Shown here piece by piece: positions 26,037 through 35,316 of a stretch of DNA of 64,000 nt. The position numbers were made by a program, and so were the translations under genes. How positions within the stretch are numbered: the stretch's first letter is position 1; every line of letters begins with the position of its first letter. This DNA comes from Tsuneonella troitsensis (GTDB taxonomy: Bacteria; Pseudomonadota; Alphaproteobacteria; Sphingomonadales; Sphingomonadaceae), in assembly GCF_001441535.1 (NCBI RefSeq), contig NZ_LMAU01000001.1, positions 248,001 through 312,000 of the forward strand. Reading direction: 5' to 3'. The notes beneath the pieces were generated by a model, which had not been told where the DNA came from, searched no databases, and worked only from the letters and a program-made list of their open reading frames with translations.

Positions 26037-28154
26037 ATGAAGCAAGTCATCCAAAGCCTCAAGACCGGTAAGATCGACGTCGTCGATGTGCCGGCGCCGA
26101 TGTGCGGCAGGGGGCAGCTGCGCATCGTCACCAGCCGGTCGCTGATATCCGCCGGGACCGAGCGGATGATGCTGGACTTCGGGCGCGGCAACCTCGTGCA
26201 GAAGGCTCGGCAACAGCCCGACAAGGTGCGGATGGTGCTCGAGAAGGCCAAGACAGACGGCATCGCAGCGACGATAGAGACCGTTCGCAACAAGCTGGAT
26301 CAGCCGCTTGCGCCTGGGTATTGCAACGTCGGTATCGTGGATACTGTGGGCGCGGATGTCGCCGGTTTCACCATCGGCGACCGCGTGGCGAGCAACGGAA
26401 AACACGCCGAACTGGTAGCGGTCCCGGTCAATCTATGCGCCAAAATCCCCGACGCGGTTAGCGACGAGGACGCGGTTTTCACTGTCGTGGGAGCGATTGC
26501 CCTTCAAGGAATCCGCTTGGCCGCACCGACGCTGGGAGAAAGCGTGGCCGTGATCGGTCTGGGGCTGATCGGGCAACTTGCCGTGCAGCTCCTCATCGCC
26601 AATGGGTGCCGCGTTATCGGTTTCGACTTCGATCCGGAGCGGGTGGCCCTTGCACGGAGCTTCGGTGCCGACGCGGTGCAGGTAGGAGAAGGGAGCGATT
26701 CGGTGTCGGCGGCGCTGTCCTTCAGCCGCGGCAATGGCGTCGACGCGGTGCTCATTACTGCCGCCACGCAGAGCGATGGACCGATGACCGACGCGGCCAG
26801 GATGAGCCGCAAGCGTGGCCGGATCGTCCTGGTCGGAGTGGCTGGACTAAACCTGTCGCGAGCCGACTTCTTTGAAAAGGAACTCAGCTTCCAGGTGTCC
26901 TGCTCCTACGGTCCGGGGCGTTACGATCCGGAGTACGAGGACAAAGGTCGCGATTATCCGCTTGGTTACGTGCGTTGGACCGAACAGCGCAATTTCGCGG
27001 CGGTGCTCGACATGATGGCGGCCGGGAAGATCGATTGCGCACCGCTGCGGACCCATGGGTTCGATCTTGATCAGGCAGCCGAAGCCTACGAGATCGTCGG
27101 CGGTGCCGAGCCGTCGCTGGGCGTCGTCCTGTCCTATCCCCGCCCGGCCGAACACCGGCTGGCGACCGAAACGGTTGTCGCCAGTTCGCCTGTGCCTTCG
27201 ATCGATCGTGTCGGAGCGGGGGTCATCAACGTCATCGGCGCCGGAAGTTACGCGAGCGCGGTTCTCGTACCGGCGTTTGCCCGGGCCGGGGCAAATCTCA
27301 ATGCGATCGGGTCTAGCGGCGGTTTGTCCGCACGGCAGCTGGCCGAGAAACACGGTTTCGCGAAGGCGGGCAGCGACACGGATGCGTTGATCGCTGACGG
27401 CGCCGCGGACAGCGTGGTGATCGCGACGCGTCACGACAGCCACGCCCGCCTGACCCTGCAGGCGCTGGAGGCCGGGAAGAACGTTTTCGTCGAGAAGCCG
27501 TTGGCGATGACCTATGACGAACTCGACGCGATCGAGGCGTTCTTCGCCGGGCGACCCGATGCCCCGCTGTTGACGGTCGGTTTCAATCGTCGGTTTGCCC
27601 CACTGGTGCAGACGATGCGCGGGATTCTGGCCCGTTTTCCCCAGCCCAAGGCAATGACGATGACCGTCAACGCTGGCGCGATACCGCCCGACCACTGGAC
27701 CCAGGATGCCGAGGTCGGCGGAGGCCGCATCATCGGCGAGGCGTGCCACTTCGTGGATCTATTGCGATGCCTCGCCGGGGCGCCGATCGTGGAAGCGAAG
27801 GCCACGGGAATGGCAGGCGCAGTGGCTGATACAGCCACGCTTTCGGTCAGGTTCGCCGACGGGTCGATCGGAACGGTCCATTATTTTGCGAACGGCAACA
27901 AGGGCTTGCCGAAGGAGCGGCTCGAAGTATTCGTCGGCGGAGGGGTTCTCCAGCTCGACAACTTCCGCAAGCTCAAGGGCTTCGGAATGCCAAAGTCGGC
28001 CAGCAAATCCTCCTTGCGCCAAGACAAAGGGCAGGCCGCCTGCGCCGCGCGCTTCGTGGCGGCGGTCCGCGGCGAAGCCGGCTGGCCCATCCCTCTCGAC
28101 GAACTCATCGAAGTTTCCCGCACGACCATCGATCTAGCCGCCCAGTTGCGGTAG
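26037..28154 (+). CDS. Two-domain oxidoreductase: zinc-type alcohol dehydrogenase fused to Gfo/Idh domain
   Basis: A 705-residue fusion. Residues 1 to about 360 form a medium-chain dehydrogenase fold (VAVIGLGLIGQLAVQLL binds the nucleotide). The classical catalytic zinc ligands are not evident. From about 395 a Gfo/Idh domain begins with VINVIGAGSYASAVL and carries EKPLAMTYDELDAI. Fusions like this are regular companions of a heparinase-fold protein and a WbuB-like glycosyltransferase in bacterial polysaccharide loci, exactly as here. The substrate is not known. It presumably acts in the cytoplasm on a nucleotide sugar or glycan unit. Confidence 0.82.
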   Translation: MKQVIQSLKTGKIDVVDVPAPMCGRGQLRIVTSRSLISAGTERMMLDFGRGNLVQKARQQPDKVRMVLEKAKTDGIAATIETVRNKLDQPLAPGYCNVGIVDTVGADVAGFTIGDRVASNGKHAELVAVPVNLCAKIPDAVSDEDAVFTVVGAIALQGIRLAAPTLGESVAVIGLGLIGQLAVQLLIANGCRVIGFDFDPERVALARSFGADAVQVGEGSDSVSAALSFSRGNGVDAVLITAATQSDGPMTDAARMSRKRGRIVLVGVAGLNLSRADFFEKELSFQVSCSYGPGRYDPEYEDKGRDYPLGYVRWTEQRNFAAVLDMMAAGKIDCAPLRTHGFDLDQAAEAYEIVGGAEPSLGVVLSYPRPAEHRLATETVVASSPVPSIDRVGAGVINVIGAGSYASAVLVPAFARAGANLNAIGSSGGLSARQLAEKHGFAKAGSDTDALIADGAADSVVIATRHDSHARLTLQALEAGKNVFVEKPLAMTYDELDAIEAFFAGRPDAPLLTVGFNRRFAPLVQTMRGILARFPQPKAMTMTVNAGAIPPDHWTQDAEVGGGRIIGEACHFVDLLRCLAGAPIVEAKATGMAGAVADTATLSVRFADGSIGTVHYFANGNKGLPKERLEVFVGGGVLQLDNFRKLKGFGMPKSASKSSLRQDKGQAACAARFVAAVRGEAGWPIPLDELIEVSRTTIDLAAQLR

Positions 28155-28163
28155 GGTCACCGC

Positions 28164-29801
28164 GTGCATTCTCCGGCGCGATATTTCCAAACGATCCGAC
28201 ACCTCAGGTTCGGGCAGATCGCTCGTCAGGTCCAGCGCCGGTTGATGAAGCCACGTTACGTGTCCGTCGGTCAACTCGCGCAGAGAGAGGCCGCAGGCCC
28301 GCTGATCCCCGGCCCGGCCCTACCGGCCCTCATGACCGGCGCAGATCGCTTCGAGTTCCTGGGCGAAGAGGGATCGCTCGAGCACGGATGGAACGATCTC
28401 GGCAAGAGCGCACTGTGGACGTATAACCTTCATTATTTCGATGATCTACGCAAGGCGGGGGCCGCCGATAGGACCGATTGGCACCGCGCGCTGATTGCCC
28501 GGTGGATCGCGGAAAATCCGCCTGCCATGGGCGTGGGCTGGTCCCCCTACCCGACATCGCTGCGGATCGTGAACTGGGTCACGTGGGACCTCGCAACGGG
28601 CCACCTCGATATCGAAGCGCGCCGCAGCCTCGCGGATCAGGCGGAGTGGCTTGCCCGCAATCTCGAGACACACATTCTAGGCAACCATCTGTTTGCAAAT
28701 CTGAAGGCCCAGATTTTTGCCGGTTGCTATTTTGCAGGACCAACCGCCGACCGTTGGTTAGGAAACGCGCTGGCCATCTTCGAACGGGAGTTGGGCGAGC
28801 AAGTTCTGGACGACGGGGCGAACTTCGAACTCAGTCCGATGTATCACGCGATCTTCCTTGCCGATCTGCTCGATATCCTCGCGCTCGACCGCGTATTTCC
28901 TGGGCGCATCCCGAGATCGGCCGGGGAGATGATCATCGACGCCGCAGAGCGCATGCTCGGCTGGATGGCTACGATGACGCATCCCGATGGGCAGATTGCC
29001 TTCTTCAATGACAGCGCCATTGGAATAGCTGCCGATTTCGCTTCGCTGAAGGAATACGCGCGGCGTGTGGGTATTCGGCCGTCGGGGCCACGCGTGTACG
29101 ATGGGTCATCGTCGAGCGGCTATTTCCGGCTCACGCGTGGTCCTGCGGTGGTGATCGCTGACATCGCGGCCGTCGGGCCGGATTACCAACCCGGGCACGC
29201 CCATGCCGATACCCTGAGTTTCGAATTGTCCGTTGGTAAGCAGCGCGTGATCGTCAACTCAGGCACCTCGGTTTACGGGACTTGCCAGGAGCGACATCGC
29301 CAGCGGTCGACGGCCGCGCATTCAACACTCGAACTCGATGGCAAGAACAGCTCGGACGTCTGGTCAGGCTTCAGGGTCGGCCGGCGCGCCCGCGCGACTC
29401 TTCATAGCCTTTTCGCTGGCGGTGCGGTCGGCAGTCACGACGGTTACCGGTTTTTGAAGGGCCGTCCGAGGCACGAAAGAAGTTGGGCGCTCGGGGCAAA
29501 TGAACTCGTCGTCACCGACACGGTGCGCGGTGATCACGGGTGTGCCTGGGATGCGATCGTGCGTTTTCACCTTCATCCCGATTGTTCGTCAGAACGGATC
29601 GATGATTGCACCATTCGGATCGCCTTGCCTTGCGGTTCATCGATAATCGGCCATTCCAATCACCCGATGGCCATCACTCCCGGCACGTGGCACCCCCGTT
29701 TCGGCAGCAGCATTGCCAATCTCCGTATCGAGATCGCCTGGCGCGCCGATGGAAGCGACCCGCGATGCGAAACGACATTCAAATGGAATCCCGACGGATG
29801 A
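28164..29801 (+). CDS. Heparinase II/III family protein
   Basis: A 545-residue protein that starts at GTG 28164. It has an alpha-toroid N-terminal half (GWSPYPTSLRIVNWVTWDL, and NHLFANLKAQIFAGCYF further on) and a beta-sandwich C-terminal half with PGHAHADTLSFEL and the nearby SGTSVYG. These match the heparinase II/III-like polysaccharide lyase fold. No signal peptide is visible, so a cytoplasmic role on precursors or an atypical export route is possible. Family members in biosynthetic loci are poorly understood. It ends in an ATGA overlap with a glycosyltransferase. Confidence 0.82.
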   Translation: MHSPARYFQTIRHLRFGQIARQVQRRLMKPRYVSVGQLAQREAAGPLIPGPALPALMTGADRFEFLGEEGSLEHGWNDLGKSALWTYNLHYFDDLRKAGAADRTDWHRALIARWIAENPPAMGVGWSPYPTSLRIVNWVTWDLATGHLDIEARRSLADQAEWLARNLETHILGNHLFANLKAQIFAGCYFAGPTADRWLGNALAIFERELGEQVLDDGANFELSPMYHAIFLADLLDILALDRVFPGRIPRSAGEMIIDAAERMLGWMATMTHPDGQIAFFNDSAIGIAADFASLKEYARRVGIRPSGPRVYDGSSSSGYFRLTRGPAVVIADIAAVGPDYQPGHAHADTLSFELSVGKQRVIVNSGTSVYGTCQERHRQRSTAAHSTLELDGKNSSDVWSGFRVGRRARATLHSLFAGGAVGSHDGYRFLKGRPRHERSWALGANELVVTDTVRGDHGCAWDAIVRFHLHPDCSSERIDDCTIRIALPCGSSIIGHSNHPMAITPGTWHPRFGSSIANLRIEIAWRADGSDPRCETTFKWNPDG

Positions 29802-31039
29802 AGATTGTTTTCTTCACGTATTATTTTCCTCCCGATCTCAGCGCGGGCTCGTTTCGCGCATCCGCCCTTGTCGAGGCGCTTCTCGACAGGATGGGAGAAG
29901 ACGATTCGATCAAAGTCGTGACGACCAGCCCGAACCGGTACGCGCGTATGGAGATCACCGAATCGCAGTCCTTTGCAGACCCGCGGTTGAACGTGAAACG
30001 CGTCCACATCCCGCAACATGAAAGCGGCGTGGTGGACCAAGCGAACGGTTTCCGATCGTTCGCGCGTGGAGCACTCGCCGCGAGCGCAAATTCAACTCCG
30101 GATCTGGTCCTCGCCACTTCGTCGCGCCTGTTGACCGCTACGCTGGGCGCATTCGCCGCACGTCGCTGGAGGGTGCCCCTCTACCTCGACATCCGCGACA
30201 TCTTTTCCGAAACGATCGAGAACGTATTCGCCGCGCATCCCATCAGGTTTGCGGTTCCGTTCGTCAACGCACTGGAACGTTGGACCGTCCGCAGTGCGAG
30301 CCGGATAAATGTCGTGTCGCCCGCTTTCCTCGAACATTTCGAGCCGATCGCGGTCAACACGCCCACGAGCGTGTATACCAACGGCGTCGACCAGCAGTTT
30401 CTCGACTTCAGGCGGCAACACCCGGTGCCGCTGCAGCGACCCGGCCGTCCCGTCGTGGTCGCAGCAGGCAATATCGGCGAAGGACAGGGGCTCCACCATA
30501 TCGTCCCCGGCCTGGCAGCGGCCCACCCAGATGTCGATTTCAGGATCATCGGTGGCGGTGGTCGACGGGCCGAGCTCGAAAGCGCCGTGCTTGCAGCCAG
30601 AAACGACAATGTCACGATTATCAATCCGGTGTCGCGCGACCGGCTCACGGAGGAGTATGCGAACGCCAGTGTGCTGTTCATGCACCTGAACGACCTTCCG
30701 GCTTTCGATCGCGTGGTGCCTTCCAAGATGTTCGAATATGCCGCGACCGGGCGACCGATTCTGGCGGGAGTGCGAGGTCGATCGGACGCGATGCTCTCCC
30801 AGGTAGCCGGCGTTGAGCGATTTCCGCCGTGCGACGTCGCAGCCGCGGCGTCCGCCCTGTCGCGTTTGCTGGACGGGCCGCGCCAGCACGACCGGGACGA
30901 ATTCGTCGCTCAGTTCGACAGGCGAAAAATCATGGCGGCGATGGCCGAAGAGATCATCGCCACCGCTTCAGGTGGCGACGCGGTCTCCGCCGCCGCGACC
31001 CAAGAAGGTTTGCAGAACGATCCGCACGTCCAGCAGTAA
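29798..31039 (+). CDS. GT4-family glycosyltransferase (WbuB-like)
   Basis: A 413-residue GT-B enzyme. The N-terminal KIVFFTYYFPPDLSAGSFRA is typical of WbuB-like transferases. PVVVAAGNIGEGQGLHHIVP and VPSKMFEYAATGRPILAGV are donor-site motifs. Start ATG 29798 overlaps the heparinase-like stop. Its last 72 bases overlap, tail to tail, the 3' end of the oppositely oriented fusion gene. This is the last + strand gene before that gene. WbuB transfers L-FucNAc or GlcNAc-type sugars in some species, but the donor here is unknown. Confidence 0.83.
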   Translation: MKIVFFTYYFPPDLSAGSFRASALVEALLDRMGEDDSIKVVTTSPNRYARMEITESQSFADPRLNVKRVHIPQHESGVVDQANGFRSFARGALAASANSTPDLVLATSSRLLTATLGAFAARRWRVPLYLDIRDIFSETIENVFAAHPIRFAVPFVNALERWTVRSASRINVVSPAFLEHFEPIAVNTPTSVYTNGVDQQFLDFRRQHPVPLQRPGRPVVVAAGNIGEGQGLHHIVPGLAAAHPDVDFRIIGGGGRRAELESAVLAARNDNVTIINPVSRDRLTEEYANASVLFMHLNDLPAFDRVVPSKMFEYAATGRPILAGVRGRSDAMLSQVAGVERFPPCDVAAAASALSRLLDGPRQHDRDEFVAQFDRRKIMAAMAEEIIATASGGDAVSAAATQEGLQNDPHVQQ

Positions 31040-32209
31040 GCCACGAATACGGCAATAGAGCACTTCCCACCGCACCAGTTCGGCGGGGTCGCTCATGTCG
31101 ATACCGTTGACCTGAGCTAGCCCGGTCAGCCCCGGCGTGAGTGAAAAGATACCCGCCGCTCGCCGTCGTGCGATCAACTCGTCCTGCACGAAGAGGCACG
31201 GGCGCGGTCCCACCAGTGCAAGATCGCCCCGCAGGATGTTCCACGCTTGCGGCAATTCGTCGAGTTTCGTGCGGCGGAGAAAATGCCCCACGCGGGACAC
31301 CGCGGCGGCGCCGATCTCGTGGGTTGCCCCCTCGTTGGTACCCACCGCCATCGTCCGGAATTTGTAAAGCGTGAAAGGCCGCTCGTGACGCCCGACACGA
31401 CGTTGGCGAAACAGCGCTGGGCCTGTGCCTTCCAGCCGAATGGCCACTGCCAGCAGTATCATCGCCCAGCCGAGCCCGACGAAGATGGCGATGGCGAATC
31501 CGATGTCGATCGCTCTCGAGACCAGGCGATAGGCCCGGTCGTGGCCGATGCTGGAGACCCAAATCGGTTCATCGGGTGTTGCAGCAGAGAGGATGGCTCG
31601 CTCGATCGCTGCGGCGGCGGCTTCGAAGAAAGCGGCTGGTTTCACTGCGGCCAGGCACTGCCAGATTCGGCGTCTTGCACCGTTTGCGTCAGGCGCGATC
31701 TTGGGAAGCACGACCAAGCGGACTGGCTGCGGCGCGGTTTCAGCCACCCACTTCTCCAGCGCACGCTTGCTGGCCGCATACCCGGTGTCGTTATCCGGAT
31801 CGGCGGAATGGAATGACGTGATGAGGACGACCCGACCGACCGCTGCACTCTCGGCTTGCCCGACCAACGCTTGCACGCGTTCGACGTTCACGGCGTGGAA
31901 TTCGTCGAAAAGCGCGGTAGCGTTGCTGTTCATCACGATCAGGTCGACCACGGCGTCGATATCTCTGCGCCCGAGCCGATCGGAGATTTCGCGATCGGCA
32001 CAGATTTCTTGCGCGCCCGCCATATCGACGATCGCCGCCCGATCGCGAGCGGTCGCGATCACGTAGGCATTACGCTCTGCCAACCAGGGAACCAGACGGC
32101 GACCGAGCGATCCGCTTGCCCCGGTTACCAGAACTCTGCATCCGGAAAGCCCCTTCCGATCGTCCTCACTGACGTTAAGCGCATGGATTGACGGTGGGGA
32201 CGCGGACAT
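30968..32209 (-). CDS. Fusion protein: SDR (4-reductase-like) domain + bacterial sugar (phosphoglycosyl) transferase
   Basis: A 413-residue two-domain protein. Residues about 22-205 form a short-chain dehydrogenase with GASGSLG (30-36) and a complete YAASK (Y144-K148). From about 228 a membrane-associated helix begins, followed by a PglC-type phosphoglycosyl transferase with KFRTM (283-287), LRRTKLDELPQ (catalytic D317-E318) and GPRP (334-337). The second half should transfer a sugar-1-phosphate to undecaprenyl phosphate and start repeat-unit assembly. The first half may reduce the 4-keto product of the WbpM-like dehydratase next door. Fusion and motifs are seen, and the coupling is inferred. 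It is opposite in strand to the rest of the locus. Confidence 0.84.
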   Translation of the reverse strand: MSASPPSIHALNVSEDDRKGLSGCRVLVTGASGSLGRRLVPWLAERNAYVIATARDRAAIVDMAGAQEICADREISDRLGRRDIDAVVDLIVMNSNATALFDEFHAVNVERVQALVGQAESAAVGRVVLITSFHSADPDNDTGYAASKRALEKWVAETAPQPVRLVVLPKIAPDANGARRRIWQCLAAVKPAAFFEAAAAAIERAILSAATPDEPIWVSSIGHDRAYRLVSRAIDIGFAIAIFVGLGWAMILLAVAIRLEGTGPALFRQRRVGRHERPFTLYKFRTMAVGTNEGATHEIGAAAVSRVGHFLRRTKLDELPQAWNILRGDLALVGPRPCLFVQDELIARRRAAGIFSLTPGLTGLAQVNGIDMSDPAELVRWEVLYCRIRGLLLDVRIVLQTFLGRGGGDRVAT

Positions 32210-32358
32210 ACGGCTGTTCGATCTTATGCAGGGGCGGGGGCGCCATACTGTCGCCGGGCAGCGCGTTCAATCCCGGGGCGATCGCCCCGACGAAGCCCTT
32301 GTTCTCGTGTACTCTACCGCCTAAAGCCGCGCGAGCAAAAGAACTGCTTCCCCAATAG
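32210..32358. promoter_or_regulatory. Divergent intergenic region with presumed promoters
   Basis: These 149 bases separate the start codons of the minus-strand fusion gene and the plus-strand WbpM-like gene, so both promoters should lie here. No strong -35/-10 pair or operator palindrome stands out. The call is from gene orientation only. Confidence 0.4.
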
Positions 32359-34269
32359 ATGATGCTGAAATTTATCACGTTTCTGGGACGGATTGCGGCC
32401 ATGCCGAGGCCGATGAAACGTGCATTCGTCTTGGCTTCGGACGCGACGCTATGCGCGATCGCGTCGGTCCTCGCATATGGCTTACGCGTCGGCGCATGGG
32501 CGATCTGGAACACGGGTGTAGCGAAACTCGTCATCGTCAGCCTCGTCGTAATGCTGCCGGTGATGATCGTCAGCAAAGTCTATTCGGCAATCTTCCGATA
32601 CGCCGGTCGCGGGGCGTTCCGGACGCTTCTCCACGCGAGCGCGGCTTACAGCGTCGTCTTCGCATGCATAATCGGCCTGATTGGTCTGGACTACGTTCCG
32701 CGAACGACCGGTTTCATCCAGCCGATCATCTTTTTTGGCCTTTTGACCAACTCGCGCCTTCTCGCGCGCTATCTCCTCGTCGACATGCTCAACCGAAAGC
32801 ACAGCGACGGCGAGCCGCGATCGGTGCTGATCTATGGCGCAGGCTCTGCGGGACAACGTCTGGCGTCTTCGTTCGATACCGAACCCAATTACCGACTTGC
32901 GGCATACGTGGACGACGACCCACTGATGGACGGACAGCGCTTGGACGGCGTACCGGTGGTACATTCATCGAAGCTGGAAGACGCGCTTAAGCGCTACGGC
33001 GTATCCGACATCCTCCTGTCGCTTCCCGAGCTTTCGCGCGCCGAACGCCGGACGATTGTCGACCGCCTGTCGCGATTGCAAGTGCACGTCCAAGTCCTTC
33101 CTCCGTTCGTGGATTTGGTTTCCGGCCAGGTTTCGATCAGCGACATGCGCGAGCTCGACATCGACGACCTTCTCGGTCGCGAGCCGGTGCCGCCCATGGA
33201 GGATTTGATCGCGGATACATTGGCGGACAAGCGCGTGCTGGTGACAGGAGCCGGCGGATCGATCGGCAGCGACCTCTGTCGGCAAATTCTCGCTGCTAGG
33301 CCATGCACGCTGATCCTGGTCGAAAGATCGGAGTACGCGCTGTATGCGATCGACAACGAATTGCGAGCGAACGCGAAGGAAAGCGGAAACGAAGGCATCG
33401 TTATCGTTCCTATCCTGGCCTCTGTGACCGACGCGGTTTCGATGGACGAAATTTTTGCCCGCCATCTTCCCGAAACTGTGTTTCACGCCGCAGCGTACAA
33501 GCATGTCCCGCTCGTGGAGGCCAATCCCGTGGAGGGCGTCCACAACAACGTCATCGGTACGCGGGTCGCAGCCGAGTGCGCTGGTCGCCACGGAGCCCGG
33601 AATTTCATTCTCATCAGTACCGACAAGGCGGTTCGCCCGACAAACGTCATGGGTGCAAGCAAGCGAGCGTCGGAGCTGATCATCCAGGCGCTCGCCGCAA
33701 CCGATACCGATACGATATTTTCGATGGTTCGTTTCGGGAACGTGCTTGGGTCAAGTGGCTCGGTGGTTCCGCTATTTCGCGCGCAGATAGTCGCCGGCGG
33801 TCCGATTACGCTGACCCACCGCGAAGTGATGCGATACTTCATGACAATCCCGGAAGCGGCTCAGCTGGTGTTGCAGGCAGCCGGCTTGGCCCGGGGGGGA
33901 GAGGTCTTCGTCCTCGACATGGGGGAATCGGTGAAGATCGGTGACCTCGCGAGATCGATGGTCAATCTGTCCGGGCTTTCGATCCGTGACGAGAACAATC
34001 CTACTGGCGATATCGAAATCGTCGAGGTCGGCCTTCGCCCAGGCGAGAAAATGTACGAGGAGCTGCTGATCGGAGACAACCCCGAAGCCACGGCTCACCA
34101 GCGTATTCTCAAGGCGACCGAAGCCTCGCTTCCCTGGGACGAGCTCAGGCCGATCCTGGACGAGTTGGCAAAGACACGTGATGAGGGGCGCCTTATCGCG
34201 ATCCTTCATTGTCTCGTGCCCGGTTTTGCGCACGACGAAACACGCAAACGCTTGCGAGCGCCGGGTTAA
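32359..34269 (+). CDS. WbpM/CapD-type nucleoside-diphosphate-sugar 4,6-dehydratase, membrane-anchored
   Basis: A 636-residue large SDR. About four transmembrane segments lie in 22-130, then a first Rossmann domain (SVLIYGAGSAGQRLA, 155-169), then the catalytic SDR domain with TGAGGSIGS (296-304). The usual tyrosine of YxxxK is Met here (M431 to K435 in NVMGASKR), as known for WbpM-type enzymes. The family converts UDP-GlcNAc to UDP-4-keto-6-deoxy-GlcNAc, the precursor of QuiNAc and FucNAc. Adjacent to a reductase/phosphoglycosyl transferase fusion, it probably makes the initiating sugar. Confidence 0.88.
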   Translation: MMLKFITFLGRIAAMPRPMKRAFVLASDATLCAIASVLAYGLRVGAWAIWNTGVAKLVIVSLVVMLPVMIVSKVYSAIFRYAGRGAFRTLLHASAAYSVVFACIIGLIGLDYVPRTTGFIQPIIFFGLLTNSRLLARYLLVDMLNRKHSDGEPRSVLIYGAGSAGQRLASSFDTEPNYRLAAYVDDDPLMDGQRLDGVPVVHSSKLEDALKRYGVSDILLSLPELSRAERRTIVDRLSRLQVHVQVLPPFVDLVSGQVSISDMRELDIDDLLGREPVPPMEDLIADTLADKRVLVTGAGGSIGSDLCRQILAARPCTLILVERSEYALYAIDNELRANAKESGNEGIVIVPILASVTDAVSMDEIFARHLPETVFHAAAYKHVPLVEANPVEGVHNNVIGTRVAAECAGRHGARNFILISTDKAVRPTNVMGASKRASELIIQALAATDTDTIFSMVRFGNVLGSSGSVVPLFRAQIVAGGPITLTHREVMRYFMTIPEAAQLVLQAAGLARGGEVFVLDMGESVKIGDLARSMVNLSGLSIRDENNPTGDIEIVEVGLRPGEKMYEELLIGDNPEATAHQRILKATEASLPWDELRPILDELAKTRDEGRLIAILHCLVPGFAHDETRKRLRAPG

Positions 34270-34285
34270 CAAGACAGGGGGCCGC

Positions 34286-35299
34286 ATGGCCAAAGTTTTC
34301 GTCACCGGCAGCGCCGGGTTTATCGGCTATCACTTGTCCCAGCTGTTGCTCGACGAGGGCTTCGCGGTCGTCGGCTACGATGCGATGACCGACTACTACG
34401 ATGTCCGGATCAAGGAGCGGCGTCACCAGATGCTGCTGCAGAACGAGCGGTTTTCGTGCCACGTCGGCAGGCTGGAGGACTTCGACACCCTCCACGCGCT
34501 GATGTTGGTCGAGAAGCCCGACGTGATCGTCCATCTGGCGGCGCAGGCGGGGGTCCGCTACAGCCTAGAGAACCCGCGCGCCTATCTCGACGCGAACATC
34601 GTCGGCACGTTCAACGTGATGGAATGCGCACGCGAGCTGGCTGTCGACCACCTTCTGATGGCAAGCACCAGCAGCGTCTACGGCGCCAACGAGGACATGC
34701 CGTTCGATGAACTCGAACGGGTCGAGACGCAGATGACTTTCTACGCGGCGACCAAGAAGGCCAACGAATCGATGGCCCACAGCTATGCCCATTTGTGGAA
34801 CCTGCCGACCACGATGTTCCGCTTCTTCACGGTCTACGGCCCGTGGGGCCGGCCCGACATGGCGCTGTTCAAGTTCACCAAGGGTATTCTCAGCGGAGAT
34901 CCGATTGACATCTATAACCACGGCGAGATGTACCGCGACTTCACCTACGTCACGGACCTCGTTCGAGGCATCCGCCTGCTGATCGACGTGCCGCCGGTGC
35001 GCCCCGAAAGCCGCGAGGACATAGAGCCGGGCGACAGCCTGAGCCCGGTGGCCCCGTTTCGCGTGGTCAACATCGGCAATGGCGACAAGGTCCGCCTGCT
35101 CGATTTCGTCGAGGCGATCGAGGAGGAATGCGGGATGTCCGCAAACCGCAACTGCATGGACATGCAAAAGGGCGACGTGCCCGCCACCTGGGCAAACGCC
35201 GACCTGCTTAAGCGCTTGACCGGATACGCTCCAAAGACCGACTACCGCGAAGGCGTGAAACGGTTCGTCGGGTGGTATAGGGATTATTACGGCGTGTGA
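34286..35299 (+). CDS. NAD-dependent epimerase, UDP-glucuronate 4-epimerase-like (LspL type)
   Basis: A 337-residue extended SDR. GSAGFIGYHLS is at the N-terminus, catalytic YAATK is at Y153-K157, and RFFTVYGPWGRPDMALFKF is the hallmark of UDP-glucuronate 4-epimerases. It should interconvert UDP-glucuronate and UDP-galacturonate. It begins 17 bases after the WbpM-like stop, with a purine-rich ribosome-binding site (AAGACAGGGGG) ahead of ATG 34286. A related gene lies at 49728-50729. Last gene of the main locus. Confidence 0.85.
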   Translation: MAKVFVTGSAGFIGYHLSQLLLDEGFAVVGYDAMTDYYDVRIKERRHQMLLQNERFSCHVGRLEDFDTLHALMLVEKPDVIVHLAAQAGVRYSLENPRAYLDANIVGTFNVMECARELAVDHLLMASTSSVYGANEDMPFDELERVETQMTFYAATKKANESMAHSYAHLWNLPTTMFRFFTVYGPWGRPDMALFKFTKGILSGDPIDIYNHGEMYRDFTYVTDLVRGIRLLIDVPPVRPESREDIEPGDSLSPVAPFRVVNIGNGDKVRLLDFVEAIEEECGMSANRNCMDMQKGDVPATWANADLLKRLTGYAPKTDYREGVKRFVGWYRDYYGV

Positions 35300-35316
35300 C
35301 TGCGCCGCTTGGAGCC

